Notes: generated from the letters alone by a model not told the origin. DNA of 64,000 bases from Flavobacterium flavigenum (GCF_027111255.2 NZ_CP114285.2:1116001-1180000), one strand, 5' to 3'. Positions 1 to 10,164 are shown, counted from the stretch's first letter. Translations and numbers: made by a program.

Positions 1-796
1 TGTTGGCGAATGGATGCCAATACGTGCTTTTCAAAATACAAAAACAGGTTTCAAAGAAGTTACCAAAAACATGGGGCTTACTGATGACACTACAGGATGG
101 TGGTGGAGCATTCAGCAAGGTGATTTTGACAAGGATGGCGACATGGATTATATTGTTGGAAATAACGGATTGAATTATAAATATCAGGCCACTCCAAATG
201 AAACTTTTGACATTTTTGTAAAAGACTTTGATAATGACAAACACAAAGATATTGTATTAAGCTACTATAATGATGGCAAGCAATATCCGGTGCGTGGGCG
301 TGGCTGTTCTTCTCAGCAAATTCCAAATATCAAGAAAAAATTCAAAGACTACGAAAGTTTTTCACAAGCAACACTTGTTGATGTTTATACCGAAAAATCA
401 CTTAAAGAAGCTTTACATTATAAAGTTAAATCTTTTGCAAGTATCTATCTGGAAAACAGAAATGGAAAATTTATCATTCATAAATTACCTATTCAGGCGC
501 AGATTAGCTGTATCAATCAAATAGCGGTTGAAGACTTTGATAAGGATGGTAACCTTGATGCTTTAATTACAGGCAATATGTTTAACTCTGAAGTGGAAAC
601 GCCAAGGAACGATGCAGGTCATGGCTTGTTTTTAAAAGGAAACGGCAAAGGTGCATTTACACCGGTTTCAGCAGTTAAAAGTGGATTCTTTACTCCTGGA
701 GATGTGAAAAACATGGAAAAAATTAAAGTAAAAGACAAAAATTACTTTCTGATAACCAAAAACGATTCATTTTTACAAACGATCAGAATTAATTAG
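1..796 (+). CDS. VCBS/FG-GAP repeat protein, C-terminal part (cut by window start)
   Basis: The frame is open to the left edge (it reads V-G-E-W-M-P-I from base 2), so only the last ~265 residues are present. They hold FG-GAP/VCBS-type blades with Asp-rich calcium-binding loops (DFDKDGDMDYIVGN, DFDNDKHKDIV, DFDKDGNLDALITGN), typical of the extracellular beta-propeller proteins of the CRTAC1/UnbV group that often sit downstream of SusC/SusD pairs in Bacteroidota. The substrate is unknown. The signal peptide and most of the propeller lie outside the window. A hairpin terminator follows about 110 bases downstream, so the gene probably ends an operon coming from the left. The family assignment is good; the role in glycan binding or surface assembly is inference. 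Confidence 0.8.
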   Translation, partial: VGEWMPIRAFQNTKTGFKEVTKNMGLTDDTTGWWWSIQQGDFDKDGDMDYIVGNNGLNYKYQATPNETFDIFVKDFDNDKHKDIVLSYYNDGKQYPVRGRGCSSQQIPNIKKKFKDYESFSQATLVDVYTEKSLKEALHYKVKSFASIYLENRNGKFIIHKLPIQAQISCINQIAVEDFDKDGNLDALITGNMFNSEVETPRNDAGHGLFLKGNGKGAFTPVSAVKSGFFTPGDVKNMEKIKVKDKNYFLITKNDSFLQTIRIN

Positions 797-1256
797 AAGC
801 TTCATACAACATGTATAGGCGATAGCATTTGGTCTAAAATATTTACAGATTTAATATAAATTGAAATTCTTCAAACAGGATATTTCACTTTCAGATATTA
901 AGTTAAACAATACTTACAAGGTCTCTTTTTGATCTTGTAAGGGATTGTTTTTCTGAAATTTGGTATAGAGAAACATCTCAAAAGTTGTGATTAACCAATT
1001 GCTAAATAATTCAAGTCTGTTCTATTAATTGATGCGCACTCTATCTCCTTGTATCATGTTTTCTAAATAATTAAATCTCATTTTCTAAAATCAACCACTA
1101 AATATTTAATCATTTAATCGTCTTTTAGGAACAGACCAGTTAGGTAATGCTTCATTGAGATTAATAAATTCCATCATGTTGTTTTTTATGTTCAGTCAGA
1201 TTTGTAAAACTGATTGTCAATCCTATGCTTATTAACTGTATTAAAGCAATCAAACC
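797..1256. other. Intergenic region between two transcription units
   Basis: This 460-base AT-rich stretch holds one clear hairpin terminator (905-952). No convincing ORF, RNA gene or consensus promoter was found in the rest. The promoter for the operon starting at 1257 should lie in its right half, but I could not place it. Confidence 0.5.
905..952 (+). terminator. Rho-independent terminator after the VCBS gene
   Basis: CTTACAAG (913-920) pairs with CTTGTAAG (934-941). The stem extends outward through AAACAAT (905-911) and ATTGTTT (944-950) with a small bulge, and a run of five T follows. It would end plus-strand transcription from the VCBS gene. Confidence 0.65.
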
Positions 1257-2462
1257 ATGAAAAAAATACTATCATTATATCCTGCATTTGTTTTTATAAC
1301 ATTTGTTTTAATCAATTTTACTGCGCAAAAAATATCTGCTCAGGGATGTGTCGCTGTTCGTCAAATGGGTGGTCTTTACATGAATTCTGCCAGTTCTTAT
1401 AATTTAAACGAAGGTGAATTTCAGGTAGGAACAAATTACCGTTATTTTCATTCGTGGCGGCATTTTGTTGGCAAGGAAGAACAATTAGAGCGTCAGACTT
1501 CAGGCGGTGGTCATGACAAAAACGGTGTGGAGAGAGGAAATGCCGTAAACATTTATTCGCATGCGGTAGATTTCAATTTTTCGTACGGAATAACCAGCAG
1601 AATCCAGATAAATGCCACTTTACCTTATGTACATAATGAGCGTTCTCAGGTTCTGCGACAAACAACTCCTGTAAAAGATACACTTAGATACAGTGTTTAT
1701 GCACAAGGTATTGCAGATGCAAGACTAAGTGTAAATTACTGGTTTTTTGATCCAAAAACGACTCATAAAGGAAATTTAATGTTGGGACTCGGGTTAAAAT
1801 TAAATACTGGAAGCCATGACCGAATGGATGATGCACCACAAGCAGATGGCACAACGAAAAGTGTGGTAATGGACCAGGCCATCCAGCCCGGTGACGGCGG
1901 AATTGGAATTTCTATAGAGGCACAAGTTTTCAGACAATTAACAGGACGCTTGTACGGATTTGCTAACGGTTATTATTTATTTAATCCAAAAGAATCAAAT
2001 GGCACATTCAAATCGGCTCCTAAGCCAGGTCTGGAAGGATATGAAATATATGCCAGTCCCGATCAATATTTTGCAAGAGCCGGTATATCTGCAGGAATAG
2101 ACAAAAAAGAAAATTTTAATGTTTCCCTTGCCGGAAGAATTGAAGGTATTCCTGCTTATGATGCTTTTGGAGGACAGGTAGCTTATCGTCGTCCAGGATA
2201 TGTAATCGCAATAGAATATGGTTTTTCTTATCATGTCGGAAAACATAATTTTAGTTTGTTTATACCTTATAATATCGTAAAAAACCGTATTCAGAGTGCT
2301 GCAGATATTGCCAGCCAGAATCTTCAAAATTCGGTTATTACTGATCCTTCCAAATATGTTCATGTGCAAGGTGATGCAGCATTTGCAGATTATTCTTTGA
2401 ATATAGGATATTCTTATCGCTTTAGCTTAGGAAAAAAAATGAAAGTAACGATGCTTAATTAA
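1257..2462 (+). CDS. Outer-membrane beta-barrel protein, transporter-like
   Basis: A 401-residue protein with a signal peptide (about residues 1-29, ending ISAQ). The mature part is a series of alternating amphipathic strands (for example AVDFNFSYGITSRIQINATLPYV, YSLNIGYSYRFSLGKKMKV) typical of outer-membrane barrels of the MetA-pathway/phenol-degradation-like class (PF13557-like). No catalytic motif is visible. It is the first gene of an apparent operon: the DoxX-like gene begins 9 bases downstream and SusC follows. It could be a pore or channel, but the solute is unknown. Barrel identity is fairly sure from the strand pattern and the signal peptide; function is not known. Confidence 0.65.
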   Translation: MKKILSLYPAFVFITFVLINFTAQKISAQGCVAVRQMGGLYMNSASSYNLNEGEFQVGTNYRYFHSWRHFVGKEEQLERQTSGGGHDKNGVERGNAVNIYSHAVDFNFSYGITSRIQINATLPYVHNERSQVLRQTTPVKDTLRYSVYAQGIADARLSVNYWFFDPKTTHKGNLMLGLGLKLNTGSHDRMDDAPQADGTTKSVVMDQAIQPGDGGIGISIEAQVFRQLTGRLYGFANGYYLFNPKESNGTFKSAPKPGLEGYEIYASPDQYFARAGISAGIDKKENFNVSLAGRIEGIPAYDAFGGQVAYRRPGYVIAIEYGFSYHVGKHNFSLFIPYNIVKNRIQSAADIASQNLQNSVITDPSKYVHVQGDAAFADYSLNIGYSYRFSLGKKMKVTMLN

Positions 2463-2471
2463 TCTATTATT

Positions 2472-3032
2472 ATGAAAACTACCTTTAACTTTTTCTATTT
2501 CTTATTAAGTGATAAAATAGGAAAGCATAGTGTCAATCTGATGCGCATCGCACTGGCAACAATTTACATTTGGTTTGGCGTTTTGAAAATATACGGACTC
2601 AGCCCTGCAGGTGATTTAGTAGAGAAAACCGTTTTTTGGTTTAAACCTGAATTCTTCATACCAATACTTGGAGTTTGTGAAGTCTTTATCGGGTTAGGGT
2701 TGCTTATAAGAAAATGGATTCCCGAAACTATCCTCTTGCTCTTACTTCACATGATAGCCACCCTCACTCCTATTTTTATTGTGCAGTCGAGCTGTTTTGA
2801 GAATTTCCCTTTCGAGCCTACGATGGCAGGTCAGTATATTATCAAAAATCTTGTTCTGGTTGCTGGTGCACTAGTGATTTCCGGAAAATACAATGAGGAT
2901 TATTATGCTGCAATCAAATTGAAAAAAGAGCAGGACAAATTTGTGACAACAATTCAAACAGGCAATCATCAAATTTTAAACCAAGAACACGATGTTCCGC
3001 AAAATGTAGAGCATAGGACAGCTATCGAATAG
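2472..3032 (+). CDS. DoxX/DUF417-like inner-membrane protein
   Basis: A 186-residue protein with four likely membrane segments (about residues 24-43, 61-80, 84-105 and 126-142). The pattern of a first helix ending in a WFGVLKIYG-type segment, a helix rich in GLGLLI, and MAGQYIIKNLVLVAGALVI near the end resembles the DoxX superfamily, in particular the YkgB/DUF417 branch. A hydrophilic tail of ~45 residues follows the last helix. Spacing of 9 bases after the barrel gene and 38 bases before SusC argues for one operon. The biochemical role of DUF417 proteins is unclear, so no reaction is assigned. A cytoplasmic-membrane DoxX protein inside a SusC/SusD operon is unusual. Confidence 0.65.
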   Translation: MKTTFNFFYFLLSDKIGKHSVNLMRIALATIYIWFGVLKIYGLSPAGDLVEKTVFWFKPEFFIPILGVCEVFIGLGLLIRKWIPETILLLLLHMIATLTPIFIVQSSCFENFPFEPTMAGQYIIKNLVLVAGALVISGKYNEDYYAAIKLKKEQDKFVTTIQTGNHQILNQEHDVPQNVEHRTAIE

Positions 3033-3070
3033 CTTCTGAATAATTTAAAATAAAATCAATATTTAATAAT

Positions 3071-6000
3071 ATGGTATTAGAAAAACATTTAAAATTAATG
3101 CTCCTCTTTTTCTTTTTTCTTACTGTACAGCTTTTTGCTCAACAGCAAAACATAAAAGGAAAAGTTATAGATGCTAAAGATAATATACCCTTAAATGGTG
3201 TAAGAGTTCAGTCGGAAACTGAAGAAGTTATTACTAACGAAGAGGGTGAATTTGTTATTGAAAATCAAAAATTACCATTAACATTAAAGCTGAGTTATAT
3301 TGGATATACGACGCATGAAATTGTGGTACGCTCATTTGATTTAGTGACAGTTAAACTAAATAAAGAATCAAATCAGTTAGATGAAGTCCTGATTTCGAGT
3401 GGCTATTTGTCGCAAAAAAAATCTGAATTTTCAGGTTCAGTTTCCACAATTTCAGCAAAGCAATTACAGAACCGGCCTACTACCAGCTTCGATCAGTTAT
3501 TAGGCGGTCAGGGAACCGGAATTGATGTAATTCAGTCTACAAGCGTATTGAATAACACACCTGTCATTAGGGTTCGGGGTTTAAACACTATTACATCCGG
3601 TCTTTTCCCTTTAATAGTAGTAGATGGGATTGCGGTTTTTACCGGATCATTGGGTGGATTTATTGGTAACAATCCGTTATCCGGAATCAATCCCAATGAT
3701 ATTGCCTCTGTGGATGTATTGAAAGACGCTTCTGCTTCAGCTATATACGGATCAAGAGCAGCAAATGGTGTGATGGTCATTACTACCAAAAAAGGCAAAA
3801 AGGGTAAAACCAGATTTAATTATAACACCTGGTTCAGTCGAAGCACACCCTACAATCTGCCTAAATTATTAAATGCGGAGGATTACACCATGATAAAAAA
3901 TGAAGCTTTGGTTAATGCAGGTAAAGCACCCGGTTTTTTTCTTTCTCAAAATGCTGACGGTAGTACTGTAGATACGAATTGGTATGATGTCGCTTATGAA
4001 CCAGGGTATTCCAGCAACCATAACATTAATGTTTCCGGAGGCAATGAAACGACTCAATACTATTTTTCATTAGACTATACCAATCAAAATAGTTTTATAA
4101 AAAATAACACCTTTCAAAATTACATGACACGATTAAACATTAGTCATGAGCTTAATAAGTTTATCAGAGCCGGAGTGAATCTTTCTTACAGCAACGCAAA
4201 AAATGTTGGGCCAAATACGGGTGCTGTTGCCGGTAACACTTTATCTTCATCAACCTATAATACAGAGTATATTACGAATGAACCTTTAGGCAGAATGACG
4301 TATGTTTTACCTCCGAACGTACCCGTTTATAATCCTGACGGATCTTATAGTATTCAGAATGGTATAAGTGTAGGCTATGGAGCTAATATTCCGTCAATTA
4401 TTGGTACAATCAATGCCTACAACTTAGCGATGGTCCAGGAACTTGATCTGACTACTTCAATTAGTAAATCGCTCTTAGGCAATGTATATGGAGAGTTTGA
4501 TATCACCAAAAAGCTAATTTTCAGAACGAGTTTTGGTTTGAATAGTATTGGACTCGAAAACAAGTTGTTTTTAAATCCACTTCACGGAGGAGGTGCCGCT
4601 TACAACGGAGTAGCAACCAATATCGCTACTGATTTATCAAGAACCGACTGGGCAAATACCATAACTTATAAAAATTCTTTTAACGAGGATCATAATTTGA
4701 TGATTTTGGCTGGTTATGAAAGAATTAAAACCACTTTCGAAAGCTGGGGAGCAACACAAAGCAATGTAACCGACACTTATTATAAAAATTACCAAGGAAG
4801 TTATGCTAATATTTCACCAATTGGCAACGACCTTTCAGAAAATGCCTTAGTGTCTTATTTTACTAACTTAAACTACAATTATAAAAACAAATACTTCCTG
4901 ACCTTAAATTATAGAATTGATGGTTTATCTGCATTGTCTGAAGGAAATAAATATGGTAGTTTTTGGGGAGGATCTGTAAGCTGGAATCTGCTGGAAGAAT
5001 CTTTTTTTAATGATTCAAAACTAAAGGGATTTCTGGATAACTTAAAACTCAGGGCGAGTTACGGAATTGTAGGAAATAGCGAAATAGGAAACTACCCTTC
5101 CATTGGAGCTTATAATTCATCTACTTATGGAGGCGCACCAACATTGGGCTATTCGCAAACTGCTAATCCAAATCTAAAATGGGAAACGAGTTCAAAACTT
5201 GATTTGGGATTGAATTTCGCTATGCTAAACAATCGTATTTCAGTAGAGTTCGATTATTACAACAATAAAATCAGGGATTTAATCCTGAAAACCCCACAGT
5301 CACTTTCTGCAGGAATTCCGAATAATTATATCAACGAAAATGTGGGCGGTATGTACAATACCGGATATGAAATCGGAATAAATGCGCTTGCTGTTACTGC
5401 GAGGGATTTTAATTGGAATATAAATTTAAATTTTTCTACACTTAAAAATAAAGTAACTTCATTAGCCAGTGATGTATTTGTGCCGAGCGTATTTGGGGTA
5501 CAAAACATGACCAGAGTAGGCTATTCAATCGGGTCTGTTTTTGCGGTGCCAAACAAAGGTGTGAATCCCGAGAATGGACAAATGATCTTCATAAACAGCG
5601 AAGGCAAAGAAGTACAGTACAATCATATTGGTTCACCAAAATGGACTTATCTCGATGGCAGTGCTGCCCCGGCAATAGACAATTATAAAGATGGTGTTAT
5701 ACAAGGCCCTTCATTGCCAAAACTCTTTGGAGGATTGAACAATACTTTTAATTATAAAAATTTTGTTTTAGCTGTAAACCTGACTTTCTCACAAGGAAAC
5801 AAACTCTACAACGGAACGCGCGCCACCAATTCAGACCAGCGTTATTTTAACAATGGCGAATTTATAAAAAACAGATGGACAACTCCTGGTCAGATTACGG
5901 ATATCCAAAAGTTGTATTATGGCGATAATGTTTCGGCAGGTTTTTCTTTTTCAAGCACGTCAAAAGTAGAAGACGGCTCTTTTGTAAAGCTGAAAAATCT

Positions 6001-6220
6001 TTCTTTAGGATACAATGTGCCATTAGAAGCATCTTTTCTAAAAAATACATTCAGTTCAATTTATGTGTATTTACAGGGAAATAACCTGTACACCTTTACC
6101 AAATACAGAGGTTCTGACCCTGAAGTTTCTATCAATGGAAACTCTATTAATTCCGGAAAAGATCAGAATGTCCCACCAAATGCCCAGGTATATACTTTGG
6201 GGTTGAATATTGGATTTTAA
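3071..6220 (+). CDS. SusC/RagA-type TonB-dependent outer-membrane transporter
   Basis: A 1049-residue protein with a signal peptide (about 1-24), a carboxypeptidase-regulatory-like beta-sandwich (about 27-100), then a plug domain with the SusC-type motifs (PVIRVRGLNTI, LIVVDGIA, VDVLKDASASAIYGSRAANGVMVITTKKGK) and a long beta-barrel ending in the aromatic-terminal strand VYTLGLNIGF. Full length for the family. It would import oligosaccharides through the outer membrane with the SusD lipoprotein that starts 15 bases downstream. The GH3 gene further down suggests a beta-linked glucose-containing ligand, but that is inference. No matching regulator of the HTCS or sigma/anti-sigma type is seen within the window on this side. 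Confidence 0.95.
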   Translation: MVLEKHLKLMLLFFFFLTVQLFAQQQNIKGKVIDAKDNIPLNGVRVQSETEEVITNEEGEFVIENQKLPLTLKLSYIGYTTHEIVVRSFDLVTVKLNKESNQLDEVLISSGYLSQKKSEFSGSVSTISAKQLQNRPTTSFDQLLGGQGTGIDVIQSTSVLNNTPVIRVRGLNTITSGLFPLIVVDGIAVFTGSLGGFIGNNPLSGINPNDIASVDVLKDASASAIYGSRAANGVMVITTKKGKKGKTRFNYNTWFSRSTPYNLPKLLNAEDYTMIKNEALVNAGKAPGFFLSQNADGSTVDTNWYDVAYEPGYSSNHNINVSGGNETTQYYFSLDYTNQNSFIKNNTFQNYMTRLNISHELNKFIRAGVNLSYSNAKNVGPNTGAVAGNTLSSSTYNTEYITNEPLGRMTYVLPPNVPVYNPDGSYSIQNGISVGYGANIPSIIGTINAYNLAMVQELDLTTSISKSLLGNVYGEFDITKKLIFRTSFGLNSIGLENKLFLNPLHGGGAAYNGVATNIATDLSRTDWANTITYKNSFNEDHNLMILAGYERIKTTFESWGATQSNVTDTYYKNYQGSYANISPIGNDLSENALVSYFTNLNYNYKNKYFLTLNYRIDGLSALSEGNKYGSFWGGSVSWNLLEESFFNDSKLKGFLDNLKLRASYGIVGNSEIGNYPSIGAYNSSTYGGAPTLGYSQTANPNLKWETSSKLDLGLNFAMLNNRISVEFDYYNNKIRDLILKTPQSLSAGIPNNYINENVGGMYNTGYEIGINALAVTARDFNWNINLNFSTLKNKVTSLASDVFVPSVFGVQNMTRVGYSIGSVFAVPNKGVNPENGQMIFINSEGKEVQYNHIGSPKWTYLDGSAAPAIDNYKDGVIQGPSLPKLFGGLNNTFNYKNFVLAVNLTFSQGNKLYNGTRATNSDQRYFNNGEFIKNRWTTPGQITDIQKLYYGDNVSAGFSFSSTSKVEDGSFVKLKNLSLGYNVPLEASFLKNTFSSIYVYLQGNNLYTFTKYRGSDPEVSINGNSINSGKDQNVPPNAQVYTLGLNIGF

Positions 6221-6235
6221 TTAAAAGCAAAAACA

Positions 6236-7684
6236 ATGAAAAAATATATTTTAATCAGTTGGGTTGTTTTATTATTCACCTCAGCCTGCAATGACGATTT
6301 ATTAGACACGGAGCCTGAAACCAGTATTCCCGAGTCAATTGCATTTAGCACTCCGGCTAAAATTTTAGCTCAGACCAATAATTTATACAAGCAACTGCAA
6401 AATCAAAGTTTTTATGGTGGGCGATTCATTGTTTTTAATGAACAGCGCGCGGATCAATTTGGGCAGAATGATGGAAATGCAGCAACCGGATCTGCCGTAT
6501 GGAATCAAAACGTAGCATCAACAAATGACTTTGTAAATAATGTCTGGTCCGTTGGATATACTGCTATTAATGCATCGAATATTTTAATCAGTAAAATGAA
6601 TGAAACTACGGTAATTTCAAAGGAACTGGCTAAAAACTATATCGCAGAAGCCAAATTTGTGCGTGCCCTGTGCTATTTTAATTTGGTTCAGACCTATGCC
6701 AAACCTTATAATCAGGACAAAAGTTCTTTAGGTCTGCCCTTGCGATTAACACCAATTACGACATCCGGCAATAATGATTTGGCCAGAAGCTCCGTAGAAA
6801 TGGTGTACATCCAAATTCTAAAAGATTTAGATGAAGCCGAAGGAGATTTGCCTGTTAGTTACTCTACACCATTACTGAATACTTCCAGAGCTAAAAAATG
6901 TACTGCAATTGCCTTAAAAACAAGGGTATTATTGGTTCAGAATAATTTTGAGAAAGTAATTTCAGAATCTGAAAAAATCGTTTCTTCTACCGTCCCTTTT
7001 CAATATACAGAAGGAAATTTAACCCATAAATTAGAAACGAATTATACTGCTATTTTTGGAGGGAGCTATACCGGAACTGAAGCCATTTTTTCTATTCCAT
7101 TCGCGAACTCAACAACCGAAACGCCTTCTGCACAATACTCATTGGCATATAATTATTTAGCACAGCCCATTATTTTTTTGGCTGCGGAAGGTATTGTGAG
7201 TGATCCGGTATTCAGCTCAGCAACTGATGCCCGTTCGGGTCTTATTGGTAAAAGCGCAGCGAATCAAAAAGTATTAAAGAAATTCAGTGTCACAACAGCA
7301 CCTTTTAGGGACTATGTTCCTGTAATTCGCTATGCTGAAATACTATTAAATTATGCCGAAGCAGCTGCTCATACCAATGATTTAGAAACATCGAAAGCAT
7401 TGCTGAAAGCGGTAAGAAACCGCGCAGATCCTGGTTATGTTTTTCCCGAAAATGAGATTGCAACCAAAGAAGTCCTGATTGCGACCATACAAAAAGAAAG
7501 AAACATTGAACTTTTAGGAGAAGGTTTCCGATTAATGGATTTGCAAAGAAAAGTACAAACCCTGCCTGCCAAAAAAGGGGCTATCGGTACAGCTCCATTG
7601 GTACTGCCAACAAGCAGCAATTATATCTGGCCAATCCCTAGCGGTGAAATATCGACCAATCATTTGATGGAGCCTAATCCTTAA
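6236..7684 (+). CDS. SusD/RagB-family glycan-binding lipoprotein
   Basis: A 482-residue protein starting with a lipoprotein signal (MKKYILISWVVLLFTSAC; lipidated Cys at residue 18), followed by a SusD-type helical TPR-like fold. Diagnostic features are the AKFVRALCYFNLVQTYAKPY segment, YAEILLNYAEAAA near residue 370, and the C-terminal block with ERNIELLGEGFRLMDLQR and a W-P-I-P motif before the end. It pairs with the SusC 15 bases upstream to make the outer-membrane importer and binds the substrate at the cell surface. Length is on the short side of the usual 480-650 range but looks complete. Confidence 0.93.
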   Translation: MKKYILISWVVLLFTSACNDDLLDTEPETSIPESIAFSTPAKILAQTNNLYKQLQNQSFYGGRFIVFNEQRADQFGQNDGNAATGSAVWNQNVASTNDFVNNVWSVGYTAINASNILISKMNETTVISKELAKNYIAEAKFVRALCYFNLVQTYAKPYNQDKSSLGLPLRLTPITTSGNNDLARSSVEMVYIQILKDLDEAEGDLPVSYSTPLLNTSRAKKCTAIALKTRVLLVQNNFEKVISESEKIVSSTVPFQYTEGNLTHKLETNYTAIFGGSYTGTEAIFSIPFANSTTETPSAQYSLAYNYLAQPIIFLAAEGIVSDPVFSSATDARSGLIGKSAANQKVLKKFSVTTAPFRDYVPVIRYAEILLNYAEAAAHTNDLETSKALLKAVRNRADPGYVFPENEIATKEVLIATIQKERNIELLGEGFRLMDLQRKVQTLPAKKGAIGTAPLVLPTSSNYIWPIPSGEISTNHLMEPNP

Positions 7685-7837
7685 AAAGATAAAAGAATTC
7701 AACTGAAATCATGTAAAACATCCGTATTAAATTAAAGTTTTTATCCAGCTTTAAAAATTTAGCTTTTTTTATTTAAGTCTGCTTCATTTATTATATAAAA
7801 TGCGCGATTTGTATGATTCCAATACCTTTCATTCGGC

Positions 7838-7845
7838 TACTTTTG
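7838..7845 (+). promoter_or_regulatory. Candidate -7 box (TACTTTTG) upstream of the GH3 gene
   Basis: An exact TAnnTTTG match lies 84 bases before the ATG at 7930. No TTG sits at the usual 17-23 bases upstream of it, so this is only a partial promoter match. The GH3 gene may also be read from the SusCD operon. Confidence 0.3.
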
Positions 7846-7929
7846 AAAACTTTAATCGGGTTTATTTCCGAATTTATCATTAAAAAGATTATTTAATTTA
7901 ACCAATTAAGGGTTTCTAAAACATAAAAA

Positions 7930-10095
7930 ATGAGATTACGATTTATGGCTATTGTTTTGTTTTCAGCATTTCAAAGTTCTTTTTCACAAACAGATAATAA
8001 TGCTGTTGAAAAAAGAATTCAACAGTTAATTAAGAAAATGACTTTGAAAGAAAAAGTCGGTATGCTGCATGGGAATTCTAAATTTTACACTTCAGAAATA
8101 AAACATCTTGGTATTCCGGAATGGGCTTTATCTGACGGTCCTCACGGAGTCAGGGCTGAAATGAACCGTCATAACTGGAAATACACAGGTCAAACCGATG
8201 ATTTCTCTACCTCTTTTCCTCCCGGAACAGCTATGGCGGCAAGCTGGAATCTAAATCTGGCTAAACAGCGTGGATTTGTTTTAGGTGAAGAAGCCCGTTT
8301 TCGTAAAAAAGATGTTTTGCTTGGCCCGGGAATCAATATTATCCGTTCTCCGCTCTGTGGTCGAAACTTTGAATATTTGAGCGAAGATCCTTTTCTTATT
8401 TCTCAACTTTCAATAAATTATATCAAGGCTTTACAAACAAAAGATGTTGCAGCTTGTGTAAAACATTTCGTAGCCAATAATCAGGAAGAAAATCGTTTTG
8501 TAGTAGATGTAACAATGAGTGAAAGGGCTTTACGAGAAATTTATTTACCGGGTTTTAAAGCTTCAGTTGTTGATGCCGGAACGTTAGGAGTTATGGGTGC
8601 TTATAATAAATTCAGAGGCGAATATTGTACCGAGAATACTTATTTGGGACGTACAATTTTACGAAATGAATTTAATTTCAAAGGTGTTTACATGTCTGAC
8701 TGGGATGCTGTACACAGTACAGAAAAAGCAGCTTTGGCTGGGCTGGACTTAGAAATGGGAACCGAAAAAGAAAACTACAATGACTGGTACTTTGCTGATC
8801 CTTTGATTAAAGCGGTAAAAGAAGGACGTGTAAAAGAAAGCGTAGTTAATGAAAAAGTGGCAAACATTCTGAGAGTCATGATCAAAACCAAAGTTTTAGA
8901 TCCTGAAACGCGTGTAAAAGGTGCTATAAATACAAAAGAGCACCAGGAGGCAGCCTATCGTTCTGCTGTAGAAGCTATTGTTTTATTAAAAAACGAAAAG
9001 GAAACACTGCCTTTGAACATGAGTGTCATAAAATCAATCGCTATTATTGGTGACAATGCAACCCGTACGCATTGTGAAGGTGGCTTTAGTTCAGAAATCA
9101 AGGCTTTATATGAGGTTACCCCACTTCAGGCTATGACCAGGAAATACGGCAAATCGATGCAGATCAATTTTGCACAGGGTTATGAAAAACAATCCCATGT
9201 TGTTGAAAGAAGCAGTGCAGGTCAATTAAATACCGATAAAGTAGACTGGAAATTAATTGATGAAGCCGTGGCGCAAGCCAAAAAATCTGATGTAGCAATC
9301 GTTTTTGCAGGTTTAAACCATGATTTTGATTCAGAATCGTTTGACAGACTGCATATGCGATTGCCATACGGACAAGAGACTTTGATTCAGGAAGTAGCTA
9401 AAGCAAATCCTAAAACGATTGTCGTAATTATTGCAGGATCACCACTTGAACTGGCGGGCATTGAATCCCGCGTTCCAGCATTAGTATGGGGATGGTATGG
9501 CGGAATGGAAGCAGGTAATGCTATTACTGATGTATTGAGTGGTAAAGAATTTCCTTCAGGAAAACTGCCATTTACTCTTCCAGTTACTTTAAGCCAGTCT
9601 CCTGCCCATGCATTAGGAGCTTATCCGGGACACGATTTGAAAGTAAATTATGATGAAGATATTCTGGTAGGGTATCGCTGGTTCGACACTAAAGAAATTG
9701 AGCCTCAACATGCTTTTGGTTATGGGTTATCTTATACTTCTTTTGAAATTTCTAATGTTACATCTGACAAAAAAGTTTATAACGTTAATGACGAAATAAC
9801 AGTTAAATTCAACATTAAAAATACAGGAAAATCAAACGGTGCTGAAGTCGTTCAATTGTATGTTGGACAAACTAATGCATCTGTTCTAAGACCTAAAAAG
9901 GAATTAAAAGCTTTTGATAAAATATTCCTTGCTCCTGGAGAACAAAAAACTGTGGACTTAAAAGTGAAAGTAAAAGATCTGGCTTTCTACGATGAGAAAA
10001 GTTCCGGATGGAAAATCGAACCTGGTGAATTTATGCTTTATACCGCAACATCAGCCAAAGATATTGTGAGTAGTTTACCTGTGAATGTAAAATAA
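7930..10095 (+). CDS. GH3 beta-glucosidase-type glycoside hydrolase
   Basis: A 721-residue protein with a signal peptide (about 1-20), the GH3 N-terminal TIM barrel (KKMTLKEKVGMLHG, LGIPEWALSDGPHGVRAE, GPGINIIRSPLCGRNFEYLSEDP, VKHFVANNQEENR), the nucleophile Asp in GVYMSDWDAVH (D257), the alpha/beta sandwich domain, and a C-terminal fibronectin-III-like domain. Order and length match bacterial beta-glucosidases of the BglB/BglX class. It would release terminal beta-linked glucose (or xylose) from oligosaccharides in the periplasm. It follows SusD after 245 bases and faces the xylan locus convergently. Substrate specificity cannot be settled from sequence. Confidence 0.9.
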   Translation: MRLRFMAIVLFSAFQSSFSQTDNNAVEKRIQQLIKKMTLKEKVGMLHGNSKFYTSEIKHLGIPEWALSDGPHGVRAEMNRHNWKYTGQTDDFSTSFPPGTAMAASWNLNLAKQRGFVLGEEARFRKKDVLLGPGINIIRSPLCGRNFEYLSEDPFLISQLSINYIKALQTKDVAACVKHFVANNQEENRFVVDVTMSERALREIYLPGFKASVVDAGTLGVMGAYNKFRGEYCTENTYLGRTILRNEFNFKGVYMSDWDAVHSTEKAALAGLDLEMGTEKENYNDWYFADPLIKAVKEGRVKESVVNEKVANILRVMIKTKVLDPETRVKGAINTKEHQEAAYRSAVEAIVLLKNEKETLPLNMSVIKSIAIIGDNATRTHCEGGFSSEIKALYEVTPLQAMTRKYGKSMQINFAQGYEKQSHVVERSSAGQLNTDKVDWKLIDEAVAQAKKSDVAIVFAGLNHDFDSESFDRLHMRLPYGQETLIQEVAKANPKTIVVIIAGSPLELAGIESRVPALVWGWYGGMEAGNAITDVLSGKEFPSGKLPFTLPVTLSQSPAHALGAYPGHDLKVNYDEDILVGYRWFDTKEIEPQHAFGYGLSYTSFEISNVTSDKKVYNVNDEITVKFNIKNTGKSNGAEVVQLYVGQTNASVLRPKKELKAFDKIFLAPGEQKTVDLKVKVKDLAFYDEKSSGWKIEPGEFMLYTATSAKDIVSSLPVNVK

Positions 10096-10135
10096 CACCA
10101 TTGCCTGATATTAAAAAATACTTTGCTTAGTAAAG

Positions 10136-10164
10136 AAAAAAAGTTGCGAAAGGCAACTTTTTTT
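10136..10164. terminator. Bidirectional terminator between convergent GH3 genes
   Basis: A run of seven A, stem GTTGC (10143-10147), loop GAAAG, stem GCAAC (10153-10157) and a run of seven T. With A and T tracts on both sides it can stop transcription from both strands and separates the two loci. Confidence 0.8.

Noticed and set aside
41..796. The first gene as a truncated pseudogene
   Set aside because: The frame is open to the window edge, so the missing part is due to the cut, not to decay.
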